Part shown: positions 43,159 through 50,933 of the stretch, in pieces | Layout: each line of letters starts with the position of its first letter | Numbering within the stretch: position 1 is the stretch's first letter | NCBI RefSeq assembly: GCF_028369135.1 | Contig: NZ_JAPWHW010000025.1 | Location: forward strand, 1 to 50,933 | Length of the DNA stretch: 50,933 nucleotides | Direction: 5' to 3' | Origin: Roseovarius sp. ZX-A-9 | GTDB taxonomy: Bacteria > Pseudomonadota > Alphaproteobacteria > Rhodobacterales > Rhodobacteraceae | Program-made: the position numbers and the translations under genes | Notes under the pieces: generated by a model | Databases searched by the model: none | What the model was told of the DNA's origin: nothing | Seen by the model: the letters and a program-made list of their open reading frames with translations, nothing else

Positions 43159-44248
43159 GCTTTGTTGCGCAAAAAGGTTGAAGCCGAGACTTCCCCCTTC
43201 CCCAGACGGACTTATCCCACGGGCTCAGTGTCAGGTATGCCGAGCGCGGTGTAGCCGTTCAGGACGGCGGCACGGACTTGGAGTTCGGCGACCTGGCGAT
43301 CGAAGTCGCGTGCCATGAGGCTCTGCCCCAGCAGCTTCACGCAATGCATCTTCGTCTCGGCGCGGCTTCGTCGGTGGTAACCGCTCCATTTTCGCCAGAT
43401 CGCGCGACCGAGGTATTTCGATGCGCGTAGCGCCTCGTTCCTTGCGATCGCACCGGCAGTCGAGGGCTTCCACGGTTTGGCGTTCTTGCGCGGCGGAATG
43501 ACGGCATGGGCGCCTCGGTCGGCGACGGCGTCATGGCATTTGCGCGTGTCGTAGGCACCATCCGCGGTGACCGAGCCGACCTCCACGTCGGCCGGGATCT
43601 GGCTGAGCAGCTCGGGCAGCATTGGCGCGTCACCGACGTTGCTTCCGGTGATCTCGATGGCTCGGATCTCCAGCGTCTGTTCATCGACACCGATGTGGAT
43701 CTTGCGCCATAGTCGGCGCTTTGTGCCACCATGCTTGCGGGCGTGCCACTCGCCTTCTCCCGCCGCCTTGATGCCGGTGCTGTCCGCTGCCCGGCAGGGT
43801 ATTGCGCAGCAATGCCCGAGAGGGGATCAGCAGGTTCAGGGGCCCCTGCGAGCCGCGGTAGGGAATGCTCGCGGCCAAGGTTTCCTGGCGCCTGCTCAGC
43901 GTGCTGAAATCCGGCACCGACCAGTCGAGGCCGACCAGGCGCAAAAGGCTCTCGACGAAGCCTGTCGTCTGCCGGAACGCCATGCCGAAGAGGACCTTCA
44001 TCGTCAGGCACGTCTGGATGGCGGCATCGCTATACTGCGGCTGCCGGCCTCGCTTGCCGGTGGGCGGCGGCACACACGTCATATCTGGGTCGAACCAGAA
44101 GGTCAGGGAGCCACGTTGCTTCAACGCTTCGTTGTAGGCCGGCCAGTTCTTGGTCTTGTAGCGCGGCGGGATGGGGCTGCTCATGCAGACCAGCTACCAC
44201 GCTGGATTCGCGAGATGAATCCCCCTTCGGTATTTGCGCAACAAAGCC
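43158..44248. mobile_element. IS5-family insertion sequence
   Basis: About 1.09 kb bounded by a 16-base perfect inverted repeat: GGCTTTGTTGCGCAAA at 43158-43173 and its complement at 44233-44248. No clean target duplication is visible at the junctions (left ACT, right CTT). It carries one transposase on the minus strand, disrupted by a 40-base insertion (43785-43824). Confidence 0.9.
43212..44184 (-). pseudogene. IS5-family transposase, frame-disrupted
   Basis: The minus strand reads RYKTKNWPAYNEALKQRGSL, then WFDPDM, MKVLFGMAFRQTTGFVESLL and GLDWSVPDFSTLSRRQ (first half, from 44184). A frame break near 43785-43824 is followed by the second half (MLPELLSQIPADVEVGSVTA, DGAYDTRKCHDA, then AKPWKPSTAGAIARNEALRA, and the Y(2)R(3)E(6)K-like YHRRSRAETKMHCVK). 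DDE transposase of IS5/IS1182-like grouping. The insertion between LNLLI and DSTGIK at the expected position shifts the frame, so no full-length protein is encoded. Confidence 0.85.
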
Positions 44249-44258
44249 CTTTGAACAG

Positions 44259-45158
44259 TTAAATTATTCGATCCTGGTGTAAATTGAGATCTTTGAAGCC
44301 TTGAATGATTGCCAGCCCAAAGTCCTTCGCTGCGGGGGACAGCTCCGTTTGGGACCGTGTCAAGAGGCTGACGCGTCGTTGGGCTCTGGGGTTTCCGAGG
44401 GGCACAAAACACAAGTCGTTCCCATAGCCGTCAACCGCCAATCGTGGCAGGACTGTGATGCCCACCCCTGCGCGCACCATTCCCAATACCGAAGCCGTAT
44501 TACGAATCTTCAAATATGCCCCATCATCAAGTTGACGAAATGCTGGGTCCTCAATCTGACTGCTCGAAGCGTTGGAGATCAGTTGGAACTTGGCTAGAAG
44601 ACTAAGGTTCTGAAGCATGCGTGCACCAGCCAGCGGGTGGTTTGGCTGGCAAACCACTCCGAAATCGTCGGTGAAAACCAGTTGTGATTTTATCGTCTGA
44701 CCATAGTCAGAACATGAGGCAATTCCCAAATCAAGCTGCCCCATCTCGACCTCGCGCACGATGCTGGTCGAATCCATGTCTTGGATGTGAATGACCACTT
44801 CAGGGTGATCTTGCACGAACGCCTGAACGGCAAGCGGCAACACTGCTCCAGCCACAGACGGAACGGCCCCAACTCGCACAAACCCAATTCTAGCCTTGGC
44901 AAAGCCAGTGATTGTTTCAATGCAGCGTGTGAAGTGATCTACCTCTCTACGGGCTTCATTCAATGTGAAGCGGCCCAGAGCAGTCAGGCGGTTCTTGCGG
45001 TCGCTTTCGAATAGCGCAGCGCCGAGGTTTTCCTCTAGTTGTTTTAGTGTCATGGAGACCGCTGAAGGTGTACGCCCCAAGCGTTCGCCCGCGTCACTAA
45101 TGTTCCCTAATTCGGCGACGACAATGAAACAGCGGAGCATTTCGATCTTAATTGCCAT
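44259..45158 (-). CDS. LysR-family regulator of the TRAP catabolic operon
   Basis: A 299-residue LysR protein of full length. The helix-turn-helix is in the first 60 residues (MLRCFIVVAELGNISDAGER, LGRTPSAVSMTLKQLEENLG), and the effector domain contains VRVGAVPSVAGAVLPLAVQA. It is divergent from the TRAP genes, with ~256 bases between, the classic layout for a LysR activator of a catabolic operon. The inducer is unknown and probably the transported substrate. It lies immediately beside the IS5 right end but appears intact. Confidence 0.9.
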   Translation of the reverse strand: MAIKIEMLRCFIVVAELGNISDAGERLGRTPSAVSMTLKQLEENLGAALFESDRKNRLTALGRFTLNEARREVDHFTRCIETITGFAKARIGFVRVGAVPSVAGAVLPLAVQAFVQDHPEVVIHIQDMDSTSIVREVEMGQLDLGIASCSDYGQTIKSQLVFTDDFGVVCQPNHPLAGARMLQNLSLLAKFQLISNASSSQIEDPAFRQLDDGAYLKIRNTASVLGMVRAGVGITVLPRLAVDGYGNDLCFVPLGNPRAQRRVSLLTRSQTELSPAAKDFGLAIIQGFKDLNLHQDRII

Positions 45159-45414
45159 TTCAAATTTCCTGAAACCTCTTTAAGAACTTTAACTTTGACT
45201 GAAAGTGTGGGGTTTGTCCATCATGGCTGAAATGGTTGGTCTGACATTCTGGAGGTGAAGTGTGTGACCTTAGCCCATTTTGCGAAACACTTCTCTCAAC
45301 AGCCCAAGATTTCTGGGGATGTATTCTTCAACGGACACATAACACAACGGAGCGAAATACATGCATGACGATAGAAACCACGCGTACCTCAAGGCGAGCC
45401 CAAGGAGAACCTCT
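45159..45414. promoter_or_regulatory. Divergent control region between LysR gene and TRAP operon
   Basis: About 256 bases between the two divergent starts. It should contain both promoters and the LysR site (T-N11-A type). I see AT-rich stretches such as CTTTAAGAACTTTAACTTTG near 45180, but no definable operator. Confidence 0.45.
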
Positions 45415-46473
45415 GTGAAGTACCTGTCCTCAGTTGCCGCTGTCATGGCAATTTTTACAACGCTGGGCACAGCGATACCCGCCACCGCGCAAGAGATTCA
45501 AGAGCAACGTTTCAACGTGCTGGGCACTTGGAGCAGTCTAAACAACTACAGCGCGTATGAAGAGCCGTTTTGGAAGGAAATTCTGCCTGCTGATACAGAT
45601 GGAAAGCTGACAGGAAACATCGTTTCGATGTCAGAAATGGGCTTGAAAGGGTTTGAAACCATTCGCCTTCTAAAGCAAGGTATCTTCGATTTCGTTCACC
45701 TGACAATGGGTTATGCGGTTGGGGACGAACCTGCAATGGAAGGGCTGGACCTTGCTGCCGTGTCGCCTGACATCGAAACTGCGCGCGCTGTTGTAACTTC
45801 GTTTCTGCCTGCTCTGAACGAACGGATGGAGAAGAACCATAGCCTCAAAATTCTCAGCGCATACCCGTTTGAAAGCCAAGCTCTTTATTGCAAACACCCG
45901 GTGGAATCGATCGCCGATCTTGAAGGCCTGAAGATCCGAAGCTATTCAGCGGCTTTGGCTGATTTCGTCACTGGTGTGGGCGCAAGCAACGTAACGGTTG
46001 CCTTTAGTGAAACATTGCCGGCGCTGGAAAAGGGCGTTGTCGATTGCGCACTGACATCCACGATGGCCGGTTATCAGGCCAAATGGCACGAGGTCGCGAC
46101 GCACTTCTACCCACTTAGCGCCGGTTGGGGCATCGTGACGTTGACCGTTAATCTCGATTCATGGAACCGATTGGACGACGCAACACGCAGCACTTTGGAA
46201 GCCGAAATTGTCGAGTTCGACGATCGTGTCTGGGAAGGCGCCGCGAAGGTCAACGCGCAGGGTATTCTGTGCAACACTGGAAGTAGCGAATGTGAATATG
46301 GTGAACCCGGCAACATGATTCTGGTCGAACCTAGCGAAGAGGATCGCAAACGCGTCCAAGAGATCGTACGCGATAATATCCTTCCTGGCTTTGCCGAGCG
46401 CTGTGACGCTGAGTGTGTTTCGATCTGGAATGAAACCGCCGGAAAAGTTACTAACTACGAAATCGGTGGCTAA
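45415..46473 (+). CDS. TRAP transporter solute-binding protein (DctP type)
   Basis: A 352-residue periplasmic binding protein. I chose the GTG at 45415 because AAGGAG sits seven bases upstream and it gives a clean signal peptide (KYLSSVAAVMAIFTTLGTA, then ATAQE). An in-frame ATG at 45361 would add 18 residues. Mature sequence follows the DctP fold: FNVLGTWSSLNNYSAYEEPF, LTGNIVSMSEMGLKGFETIR and then ESIADLEGLKIRSYSAALAD, GVVDCALTSTMAGYQAKWHE. It captures an organic acid or related solute for the Q/M membrane subunits. The C-terminal region has Cys residues that may pair. The ligand is unknown. Confidence 0.9.
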   Translation: MKYLSSVAAVMAIFTTLGTAIPATAQEIQEQRFNVLGTWSSLNNYSAYEEPFWKEILPADTDGKLTGNIVSMSEMGLKGFETIRLLKQGIFDFVHLTMGYAVGDEPAMEGLDLAAVSPDIETARAVVTSFLPALNERMEKNHSLKILSAYPFESQALYCKHPVESIADLEGLKIRSYSAALADFVTGVGASNVTVAFSETLPALEKGVVDCALTSTMAGYQAKWHEVATHFYPLSAGWGIVTLTVNLDSWNRLDDATRSTLEAEIVEFDDRVWEGAAKVNAQGILCNTGSSECEYGEPGNMILVEPSEEDRKRVQEIVRDNILPGFAERCDAECVSIWNETAGKVTNYEIGG

Positions 46474-46474
46474 G

Positions 46475-47029
46475 GTGCCATGGCTTGAACATAGGTGCCT
46501 CCCTGCTCTTCACCGTCTGTCCCGATGGGCGGTTTGGAGTGGGGGGGCGATGCTGCTGGCTGTGTCACTGTTGGTGACAGCCGACGTATTAACCCGACGT
46601 ATTCTGGGTGCAGGGACGTTTTCCAGTGCGAATGAACTGTCGGGTTACGCGTTTGCAATCGCGACTAGTTGGTCGTTGGCATTCGTCTTGTTCGAGCGGT
46701 CGAACATCCGGATTGATGTTCTCTACAGTTGGTTTCCCATTGGTGTGAAGGCCGCACTCGACATTGTATCTCTCGTCTTGCTGGGCCTTTTCATTCTTTT
46801 CCTGTCTTGGCGCACGGCCTTTATGTTGTTGGAAACGGTGAAGAACGACACCAGTTCGGTGACGCCACTGGCAACGCCGATGATCATTCCTCAAGGGTTG
46901 TGGGCGCTTGGTCTGGTGCTGTTTTTGACATGTTGGGCCGCTCTGCTGCTGCACAATGTCATCGCCTTCATTCGTCGGGATTTCAAAGGCGTATGCCAGC
47001 GATCCAGCCCTAATAGCACTGAGATGTAA
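46475..47029 (+). CDS. TRAP transporter small membrane subunit (DctQ type)
   Basis: About 184 residues from a GTG at 46475, one base after the binding-protein stop; the frame is open further upstream, but this start avoids a long overlap. Four hydrophobic helices: WAVWSGGAMLLAVSLLVTADVL with the conserved RRILGAG following, SWSLAFVLFERSNIRIDVLY (the ER..IR.D motif of DctQ), LDIVSLVLLGLFILFLSW and LWALGLVLFLTCWAALLLH. It forms the complex with the large subunit encoded next. Confidence 0.85.
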   Translation: MPWLEHRCLPALHRLSRWAVWSGGAMLLAVSLLVTADVLTRRILGAGTFSSANELSGYAFAIATSWSLAFVLFERSNIRIDVLYSWFPIGVKAALDIVSLVLLGLFILFLSWRTAFMLLETVKNDTSSVTPLATPMIIPQGLWALGLVLFLTCWAALLLHNVIAFIRRDFKGVCQRSSPNSTEM

Positions 47030-47035
47030 TTCAAC

Positions 47036-48319
47036 ATGCTGACAGTTACCGTCGTCGTTCTCGCCGTTCTCATTGCGGCGTCCATTCCGATTGCTGCAGT
47101 CTTGACTTGGCTGGCGTTTACGCTGGATCACTCGTTCTCGTTTTTACCATTAAAACGAGCCATGGCCGAGATCGCATGGCAAACCGGAACGGAATTTCTG
47201 CTTGTCGCGATTCCGCTGTTCATCTTGATGGGCGAGATTCTATTGCGATCCAAAATTGCAGAACGCATGTATGAAGCGTTGTCGCTGTGGTTTTCGTGGT
47301 TGCCTGGCGGCGTGATGCACGCGAATATCGCGTCTTGTGCAATGTTCGCGGCAACCTCCGGGTCTTCGGTCGCAACGGCAGCCACCGTCGGCACTGCGGC
47401 CATGCCCGAGATTGATCGGCGCAAATACAATGAACCTTTGTTTCTGGGATCGCTCGCTGCCGGCGGTACATTGGGTATCCTCATTCCTCCGTCGATCAAC
47501 TTGATAATCTACGGGTTGCTAACGGAAACGTCGGTTCCCACGCTATATATCGCGTCATTCCTGCCGGGCCTTCTGTTGGCAGGGCTGTTCATGCTGATTA
47601 TCGTTGTAATCTGCGTTTTGTCCCCTGGCGCAGGGGGGCAGAAGGTTGAAACAGATTGGGCAGCGCGCGCTCGTTCGCTCTCGGCCCTGCTCCCCCCGGT
47701 CATGCTGTTTGCGATTGTGGTGGGGTCGATCTATGCCGGCTGGGCTACACCGACCGAGGCCGCGTCGCTGGGCGTGGTTGCATCCATTATGTTGGCTGCA
47801 TTCAACGGCACTCTCAGTATCGAAATGATCCGCACCGCGCTGGAAGGCATGTTGCGAACGTCGACAATGATCATGCTGATCGTGACGGCGGCGATATTTC
47901 TGAACTTCGTCTTGGCTGCTGTCGGCTTGCCGCGCGAGATCGTGGGTGCGTTGGAAGCGCTTAACTGGGGGCCATTGGAGACGCTGGCTTTGATCATCGT
48001 GATCTATCTGGTTCTTGGCTGCTTTATGGAGACCATGTCGATGTTGATCGCGACTACGCCGTTGATCGCACCGATCGTCCTGTCGCTAGGTTATGATCCC
48101 ATTTGGTTCGGTGTCGTGTTGATGATCCTCCTCGAAACAGCGCTGATCACGCCTCCAATCGGCGTCAACTTGTTCGTTGTTCAGGGTGTTCGCGGGCGGG
48201 GCAATATCAATCAGGTCATCATCGGTTCCCTGCCGTTCCTAGGGGCGATGCTGGTCATGATCGCGCTATTGATCGCGTTTCCAAACATCGCGCTTTGGCT
48301 ACCAGAAATGATGAAATGA
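47036..48319 (+). CDS. TRAP transporter large permease (DctM type)
   Basis: A 427-residue integral membrane protein, standard DctM length, with about 12 hydrophobic segments. Family marks: FLLVAIPLFILMGEILLRS (about 54-72), ATSGSSVATAATVGTAAMPE, GGTLGILIPPSINLIIYGLL (the conserved GxxxxxIPPS motif), IYAGWATPTEAASLGVV and ETALITPPIGVNLFVVQG (the C-terminal PPxGxNL motif). It drives sodium-coupled uptake of the ligand held by the binding protein. Six bases separate it from the small subunit. Confidence 0.95.
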   Translation: MLTVTVVVLAVLIAASIPIAAVLTWLAFTLDHSFSFLPLKRAMAEIAWQTGTEFLLVAIPLFILMGEILLRSKIAERMYEALSLWFSWLPGGVMHANIASCAMFAATSGSSVATAATVGTAAMPEIDRRKYNEPLFLGSLAAGGTLGILIPPSINLIIYGLLTETSVPTLYIASFLPGLLLAGLFMLIIVVICVLSPGAGGQKVETDWAARARSLSALLPPVMLFAIVVGSIYAGWATPTEAASLGVVASIMLAAFNGTLSIEMIRTALEGMLRTSTMIMLIVTAAIFLNFVLAAVGLPREIVGALEALNWGPLETLALIIVIYLVLGCFMETMSMLIATTPLIAPIVLSLGYDPIWFGVVLMILLETALITPPIGVNLFVVQGVRGRGNINQVIIGSLPFLGAMLVMIALLIAFPNIALWLPEMMK

Positions 48320-48329
48320 TAAGATTGGA

Positions 48330-49505
48330 ATGAAAATGGCTATGGAATTATGTTTCGCAACGGCTCGTGTTCTGAGTGAGCCGGGTTGTATCAGTAACAT
48401 CGATCAGTTGAAAAAGCTGATTGTTGGTAACGAAGTTGCTGCAGTGATCGACCCTTTTCTGTCATCCACACCCGCGTGTGATCGATTCAGCAATGCGATC
48501 GAAACCATCTGCGGGAAAAAGCCCCGTCTGATTCTGGCTCCTGCTCAGGAACCCGACATTGCAGATGTTGCGCGCGTCGCGGAGGAACTGGCACAGCATG
48601 CTTTCGATACGCTGTTTGTAATCGGTGGCGGCTCGGCGATTGATACCGCAAAGGCCGCACGCATGTGTCTGGCCAACGACGGTTCCCCTCAAGAGGTCGC
48701 CGCCCTCGGTCTTACGATGCGTGATCACAGCAGCCGGTTCATTGCAGCCCCGACAACGGCCGGAACCGGAAGCGAGGTCACCGAATTTGCCGTGTTCAAC
48801 AAGGCGGGAGAGCCGATCAAGATCGTCTTCCATTCACAGGACATGGCTCCTTACTGCGCGCTCTTGGATGCTGAGTTGTCCGTGACAGCGCCCGCATCGG
48901 TAACAGCAGCAGCAGGGATTGATGCCCTGACACACGCTATCGAAGCTTTCATTGCCAAACGCGCAAATCCCATCACAGATGCACTTGCCTTGGATTCCAT
49001 CAAGCGGCTAATCAAATTCTTGCCAGTGGCTTATACTGAGCCGTCGTGCCTGGAAGCACGCGATGAGTGTTTGACAGCGTCTTGCCAAGCGGGGTTTGCA
49101 TTCAATTGCGCCGGTCTGGGCCTTGCTCACGCGCTTTCGGCGCCTTTAGGCGTACGCTGGCATGTAGCGCATGGCGTCGCCAACGCGCTGGCCTTGCCCG
49201 CCGTCATGGCATTCAACGCCCCGGCGATTGGCGATAAGGAAGGCCAACTGGCGCATTTGTTCGGTACAAAAAGTTCTGCCGAAGGAATCGCACGCCTTCG
49301 TTTCGATCTGGGACTTGATTTGTCGTTGGACCAATTCGTTCCGAGTGAACTTGAGCGCGAGGAGCTGGTCGTGTCATCGATGCACAGCAAGCAGATCGCG
49401 AACAATCCCCGAGCGCTTGATGCCAAAAATATTCGGGCGGTTGTCGAGGCGATGCGGGCACCCATAGGCAAGAGCGCAAGTAGCCTGTTTGAACGTCTCG
49501 CCTAA
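48330..49505 (+). CDS. Iron-containing alcohol dehydrogenase
   Basis: A 391-residue type III (Fe) alcohol dehydrogenase. Nucleotide motif VIGGGSAIDTAKAA (about 101-114), PTTAGTGSEVTEFA and metal ligands in AAAGIDALTHAIEAF (Asp and His), GLGLAHALSAPLG (His) and HGVANALALPAVM (His). It follows the TRAP permease by 10 bases and so should oxidise (or reduce) the imported compound or a breakdown alcohol/aldehyde with NAD. A start two codons later (MAMELC) is possible. The substrate is unknown. Confidence 0.92.
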   Translation: MKMAMELCFATARVLSEPGCISNIDQLKKLIVGNEVAAVIDPFLSSTPACDRFSNAIETICGKKPRLILAPAQEPDIADVARVAEELAQHAFDTLFVIGGGSAIDTAKAARMCLANDGSPQEVAALGLTMRDHSSRFIAAPTTAGTGSEVTEFAVFNKAGEPIKIVFHSQDMAPYCALLDAELSVTAPASVTAAAGIDALTHAIEAFIAKRANPITDALALDSIKRLIKFLPVAYTEPSCLEARDECLTASCQAGFAFNCAGLGLAHALSAPLGVRWHVAHGVANALALPAVMAFNAPAIGDKEGQLAHLFGTKSSAEGIARLRFDLGLDLSLDQFVPSELEREELVVSSMHSKQIANNPRALDAKNIRAVVEAMRAPIGKSASSLFERLA

Positions 49506-49626
49506 GTCGTTCAGGTTTCGTATTTTTTACTCTTCCTGTGCCGAAAGGGCGGATTGCGGTTAGATCCAAAATCCGCCTCATCCATCTGCGCAGTGGCACC
49601 AGCGTTCCAATAGAGGTGATTTAAAG

Positions 49627-50079
49627 GTGGAGAATAGCTTTGATCTCCCGGTCCCGATCGGGACGGAATACAACTATATCATGGCATCTCGTCATGGTCG
49701 GGTTCTGTTTCTAGCGGGGCAAATTGCAAAGACAGCTGACAAGAGTCTCCACACGACTGGCCGTTGTGGCGAGGAGGTTGATCTATGCACGGCAAAACGC
49801 AATGCTGAAATAGCCGCAGGCCAAGTTCTTGCTTGGCTAGCAGAGCAGTTGGAGCCGGATGAGACAATTGATCGAATTTTACGCATGAAGGTTCATGTCG
49901 CTGTTGGTGATGAGCCTGTCGATATTTCTGCTATTGCGGATTCTGCTTCTAGTGCGCTTATTGCTGCTTTAGGTGAACGTGGTCGCCATCCACGATCAGT
50001 AATCGGTGTGGCTAGGCTACCTCGCAACGCTCCTGTGCTATTGGAGGTGACTGCGTCAACTTCCGCGAGGATCGTTTGA
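49627..50079 (+). CDS. RidA-family protein
   Basis: A 150-residue member of the RidA/YjgF family, starting with a GTG at 49627. Motifs: GRVLFLAGQIAKTADKSLHT (about 24-43), AEIAAGQVLAWLAEQL, IDRILRMKVHVAV and GRHPRSVIGVARLPRNAPVL, with the conserved Arg in HPRSVIGV and the Glu near the C terminus (VLLEVTAS). RidA enzymes deaminate reactive enamine or imine intermediates. Its place after an alcohol dehydrogenase and TRAP uptake genes suggests the pathway makes a nitrogenous intermediate; this is inference. Confidence 0.88.
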   Translation: MENSFDLPVPIGTEYNYIMASRHGRVLFLAGQIAKTADKSLHTTGRCGEEVDLCTAKRNAEIAAGQVLAWLAEQLEPDETIDRILRMKVHVAVGDEPVDISAIADSASSALIAALGERGRHPRSVIGVARLPRNAPVLLEVTASTSARIV

Positions 50080-50268
50080 TTTTCAGATTTCGGCAACAGG
50101 GCTATTTGCGTCAAACAGTGAGCTTCCCTCCGAACCCCGAACCCAGACTTTAACTGCGATGTGGACAGTGACAGAAGGATTCGCCTTGAGGCGGGCAGGG
50201 CGGCTTCGTAGCGTCTAGTCGTAAAAATATGCGACTCATTCAAATGTATTCACAGAAGTCCCGGGACC
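50080..50268. other. Intergenic region after RidA gene
   Basis: About 190 bases; no gene. No clear terminator hairpin was found for the catabolic operon. Confidence 0.4.
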
Positions 50269-50507
50269 ATTCGCCTAGCCTTGGTGATGTACGTCCGATT
50301 CCCGCTTTCGCTCGGGAATGTCCGTGGATCTGCTGAACGAGCGCGGCATTGACAGCAACCATGTAGCGCTCCGGTCCTGGTGGAGCCGCTTCGGTTCGAT
50401 TTTTGCGTCAGAGATACGCAGGGAACGGGTTCGACATCTGCGCCCTTACTCCAATTGGCAGTGGCATGGAAGCAAGGCTTCGTGAAGATTAACAATGGAC
50501 CTGTCGC
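50269..50507 (+). pseudogene. IS6-family transposase remnant
   Basis: Segments in alternating frames match an IS6-type transposase N terminus: LVMYVRFPLSLG, then DLLNERGIDSNHVALRSWWS and RFGSIFASEIRRERVRHLRP, YSNWQWH, then FVKINN after another frame change. This follows the RxV.D.L.ERGI.....V..W...F and WH.DE.FVKING pattern. The catalytic DDE region is missing. Confidence 0.75.
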
Positions 50508-50808
50508 GGTTTGATGCTGCTCCTTTGATAGCATTTATTGCAGCAAGGGAGACGAACTATGGGACTGAAACGGACGGGCGGATTCCGCACAAAGGCGACG
50601 GCTGGGACATCCTGCCCGGCCTCGTCGCCTTTGCCCTCGCTGTTGTATCGACCGCTATTCAGATCGGGTTTTCCTTTTCAGCCTTTTTTGGGTTCAAATT
50701 TTCCATCTGGCTCAAAGGCGCCTGGAAAGTCGTTTCCTGAAACGGGCAAGGTCTTTCCGTTTGCTCCGCAGGCAGTTCTCAAATTCCAATTCATTACTGT
50801 GCTCCTAA
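50508..50808. other. Stretch between IS6 remnant and right-hand IS3 element
   Basis: About 300 bases. An 81-codon frame (50495-50740) has one hydrophobic region (LVAFALAVVSTAIQIGFSFS) but no ribosome-binding site and no family, so I do not call it a gene. Confidence 0.4.
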
Positions 50809-50933
50809 TGACCTACCCCCCAAATTTCGGACCATTCAAAAAGAGAGTTTGTTCTCGTAACGTTCAAAGCAACGAGGAGAACGAAGAATGCGGAAGTCAC
50901 GTTTCACAGAGGAACAGATAGTCGGGATTTTGC
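50809..50933 (+). mobile_element. IS3-family element, 5' end (cut by window edge)
   Basis: TGACCTACCCCCCAAATTTC at 50809-50828 looks like an IS3/IS407-type terminal inverted repeat, and a transposase OrfA begins at the ATG at 50888. The rest is beyond the window. Confidence 0.75.
50888..50933 (+). CDS. IS3-family transposase OrfA, N-terminal start (partial)
   Basis: Fifteen codons are visible, MRKSRFTEEQIVGIL, the near-universal start of the IS3 (IS407-like) OrfA helix-turn-helix protein. The start has GAGGAG in AACGAGGAGAACGAAG upstream. It is probably a different IS3 subgroup from the element at the left edge, whose OrfB tail is IS3/IS150-like. Confidence 0.85.
   Translation, partial: MRKSRFTEEQIVGIL

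Noticed and set aside
50495..50740. An 81-codon frame with one hydrophobic segment
   Set aside because: Sits between IS fragments, lacks a ribosome-binding site and has no family.
1..50933. CRISPR arrays, rRNA genes, replication origin
   Set aside because: No direct-repeat/spacer pattern, rRNA-like sequence or iteron cluster was seen on either strand.

Overview
The window looks like chromosomal or megaplasmid DNA of an alphaproteobacterium in the Rhodobacterales (Roseobacter group). The evidence is the VPLPA-type C-terminal sorting signal of the secreted protein at 3.9 kb, the thiO-thiS-thiG-thiE-thiF gene order behind a TPP riboswitch, a TRAP transporter catabolic operon, many GC-rich genes with long antisense shadow frames, and remnants of several IS families. 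It is an accessory-rich region: intact metabolic blocks alternate with decayed genes and IS debris.

Layout: 0-3.1 kb, a Gabija-type antiphage locus on the minus strand (intact gajA, gajB cut off by an IS3-family element that runs off the left edge). 3.1-8.5 kb, a VPLPA-CTERM secreted protein, a LysR regulator, a DUF481 outer-membrane protein, a DUF2147 protein and a formate/nitrite-family channel. 8.7-13.9 kb, a copper-handling operon: His-rich exported protein, small lipoprotein, TolC-like protein, multicopper oxidase, cupredoxin-CusF fusion, cytochrome c and a broken DUF305-type gene. 14.1-16.5 kb, tex. 16.5-21.4 kb, minus-strand genes: an IS30 scrap, a DUF4240 protein, a serine beta-lactamase-like hydrolase, a DsbA-like protein and a truncated LysR gene. 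21.6-23.9 kb, a GMC oxidoreductase and a frameshifted CoA-transferase.

From the tRNA-Ser(GCT) at 24.3 kb to 43.16 kb the DNA is bounded by two ~95-bp att-like direct repeats and may be an old integrated island. It holds a recombinase remnant, a helicase remnant, the thiamine operon (minus strand, with thiD truncated), IS3 and IS110 scraps, and a three-gene signalling operon (periplasmic molybdopterin-domain-like protein, sensor kinase, response regulator; all minus). Divergent from this is an operon-like run of cell-envelope genes (33.5-42.5 kb): lipoprotein, two polytopic membrane proteins, secreted proteins, a von Willebrand factor A protein with 264-bp repeats, an SH3-like protein and a secreted protein with an HExxH motif. 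This cluster is the best candidate for an undescribed system. It most plausibly acts at or outside the inner membrane under control of the adjacent two-component system, but I cannot assign a function.

43.2-44.25 kb is an IS5-family element with a frame-disrupted transposase. 44.3-50.1 kb is a self-contained catabolic locus: a divergent LysR regulator, the TRAP transporter P, Q and M subunits, an iron-type alcohol dehydrogenase and a RidA-family protein. The right edge has an IS6-type transposase remnant and the 5' start of another IS3-family element.
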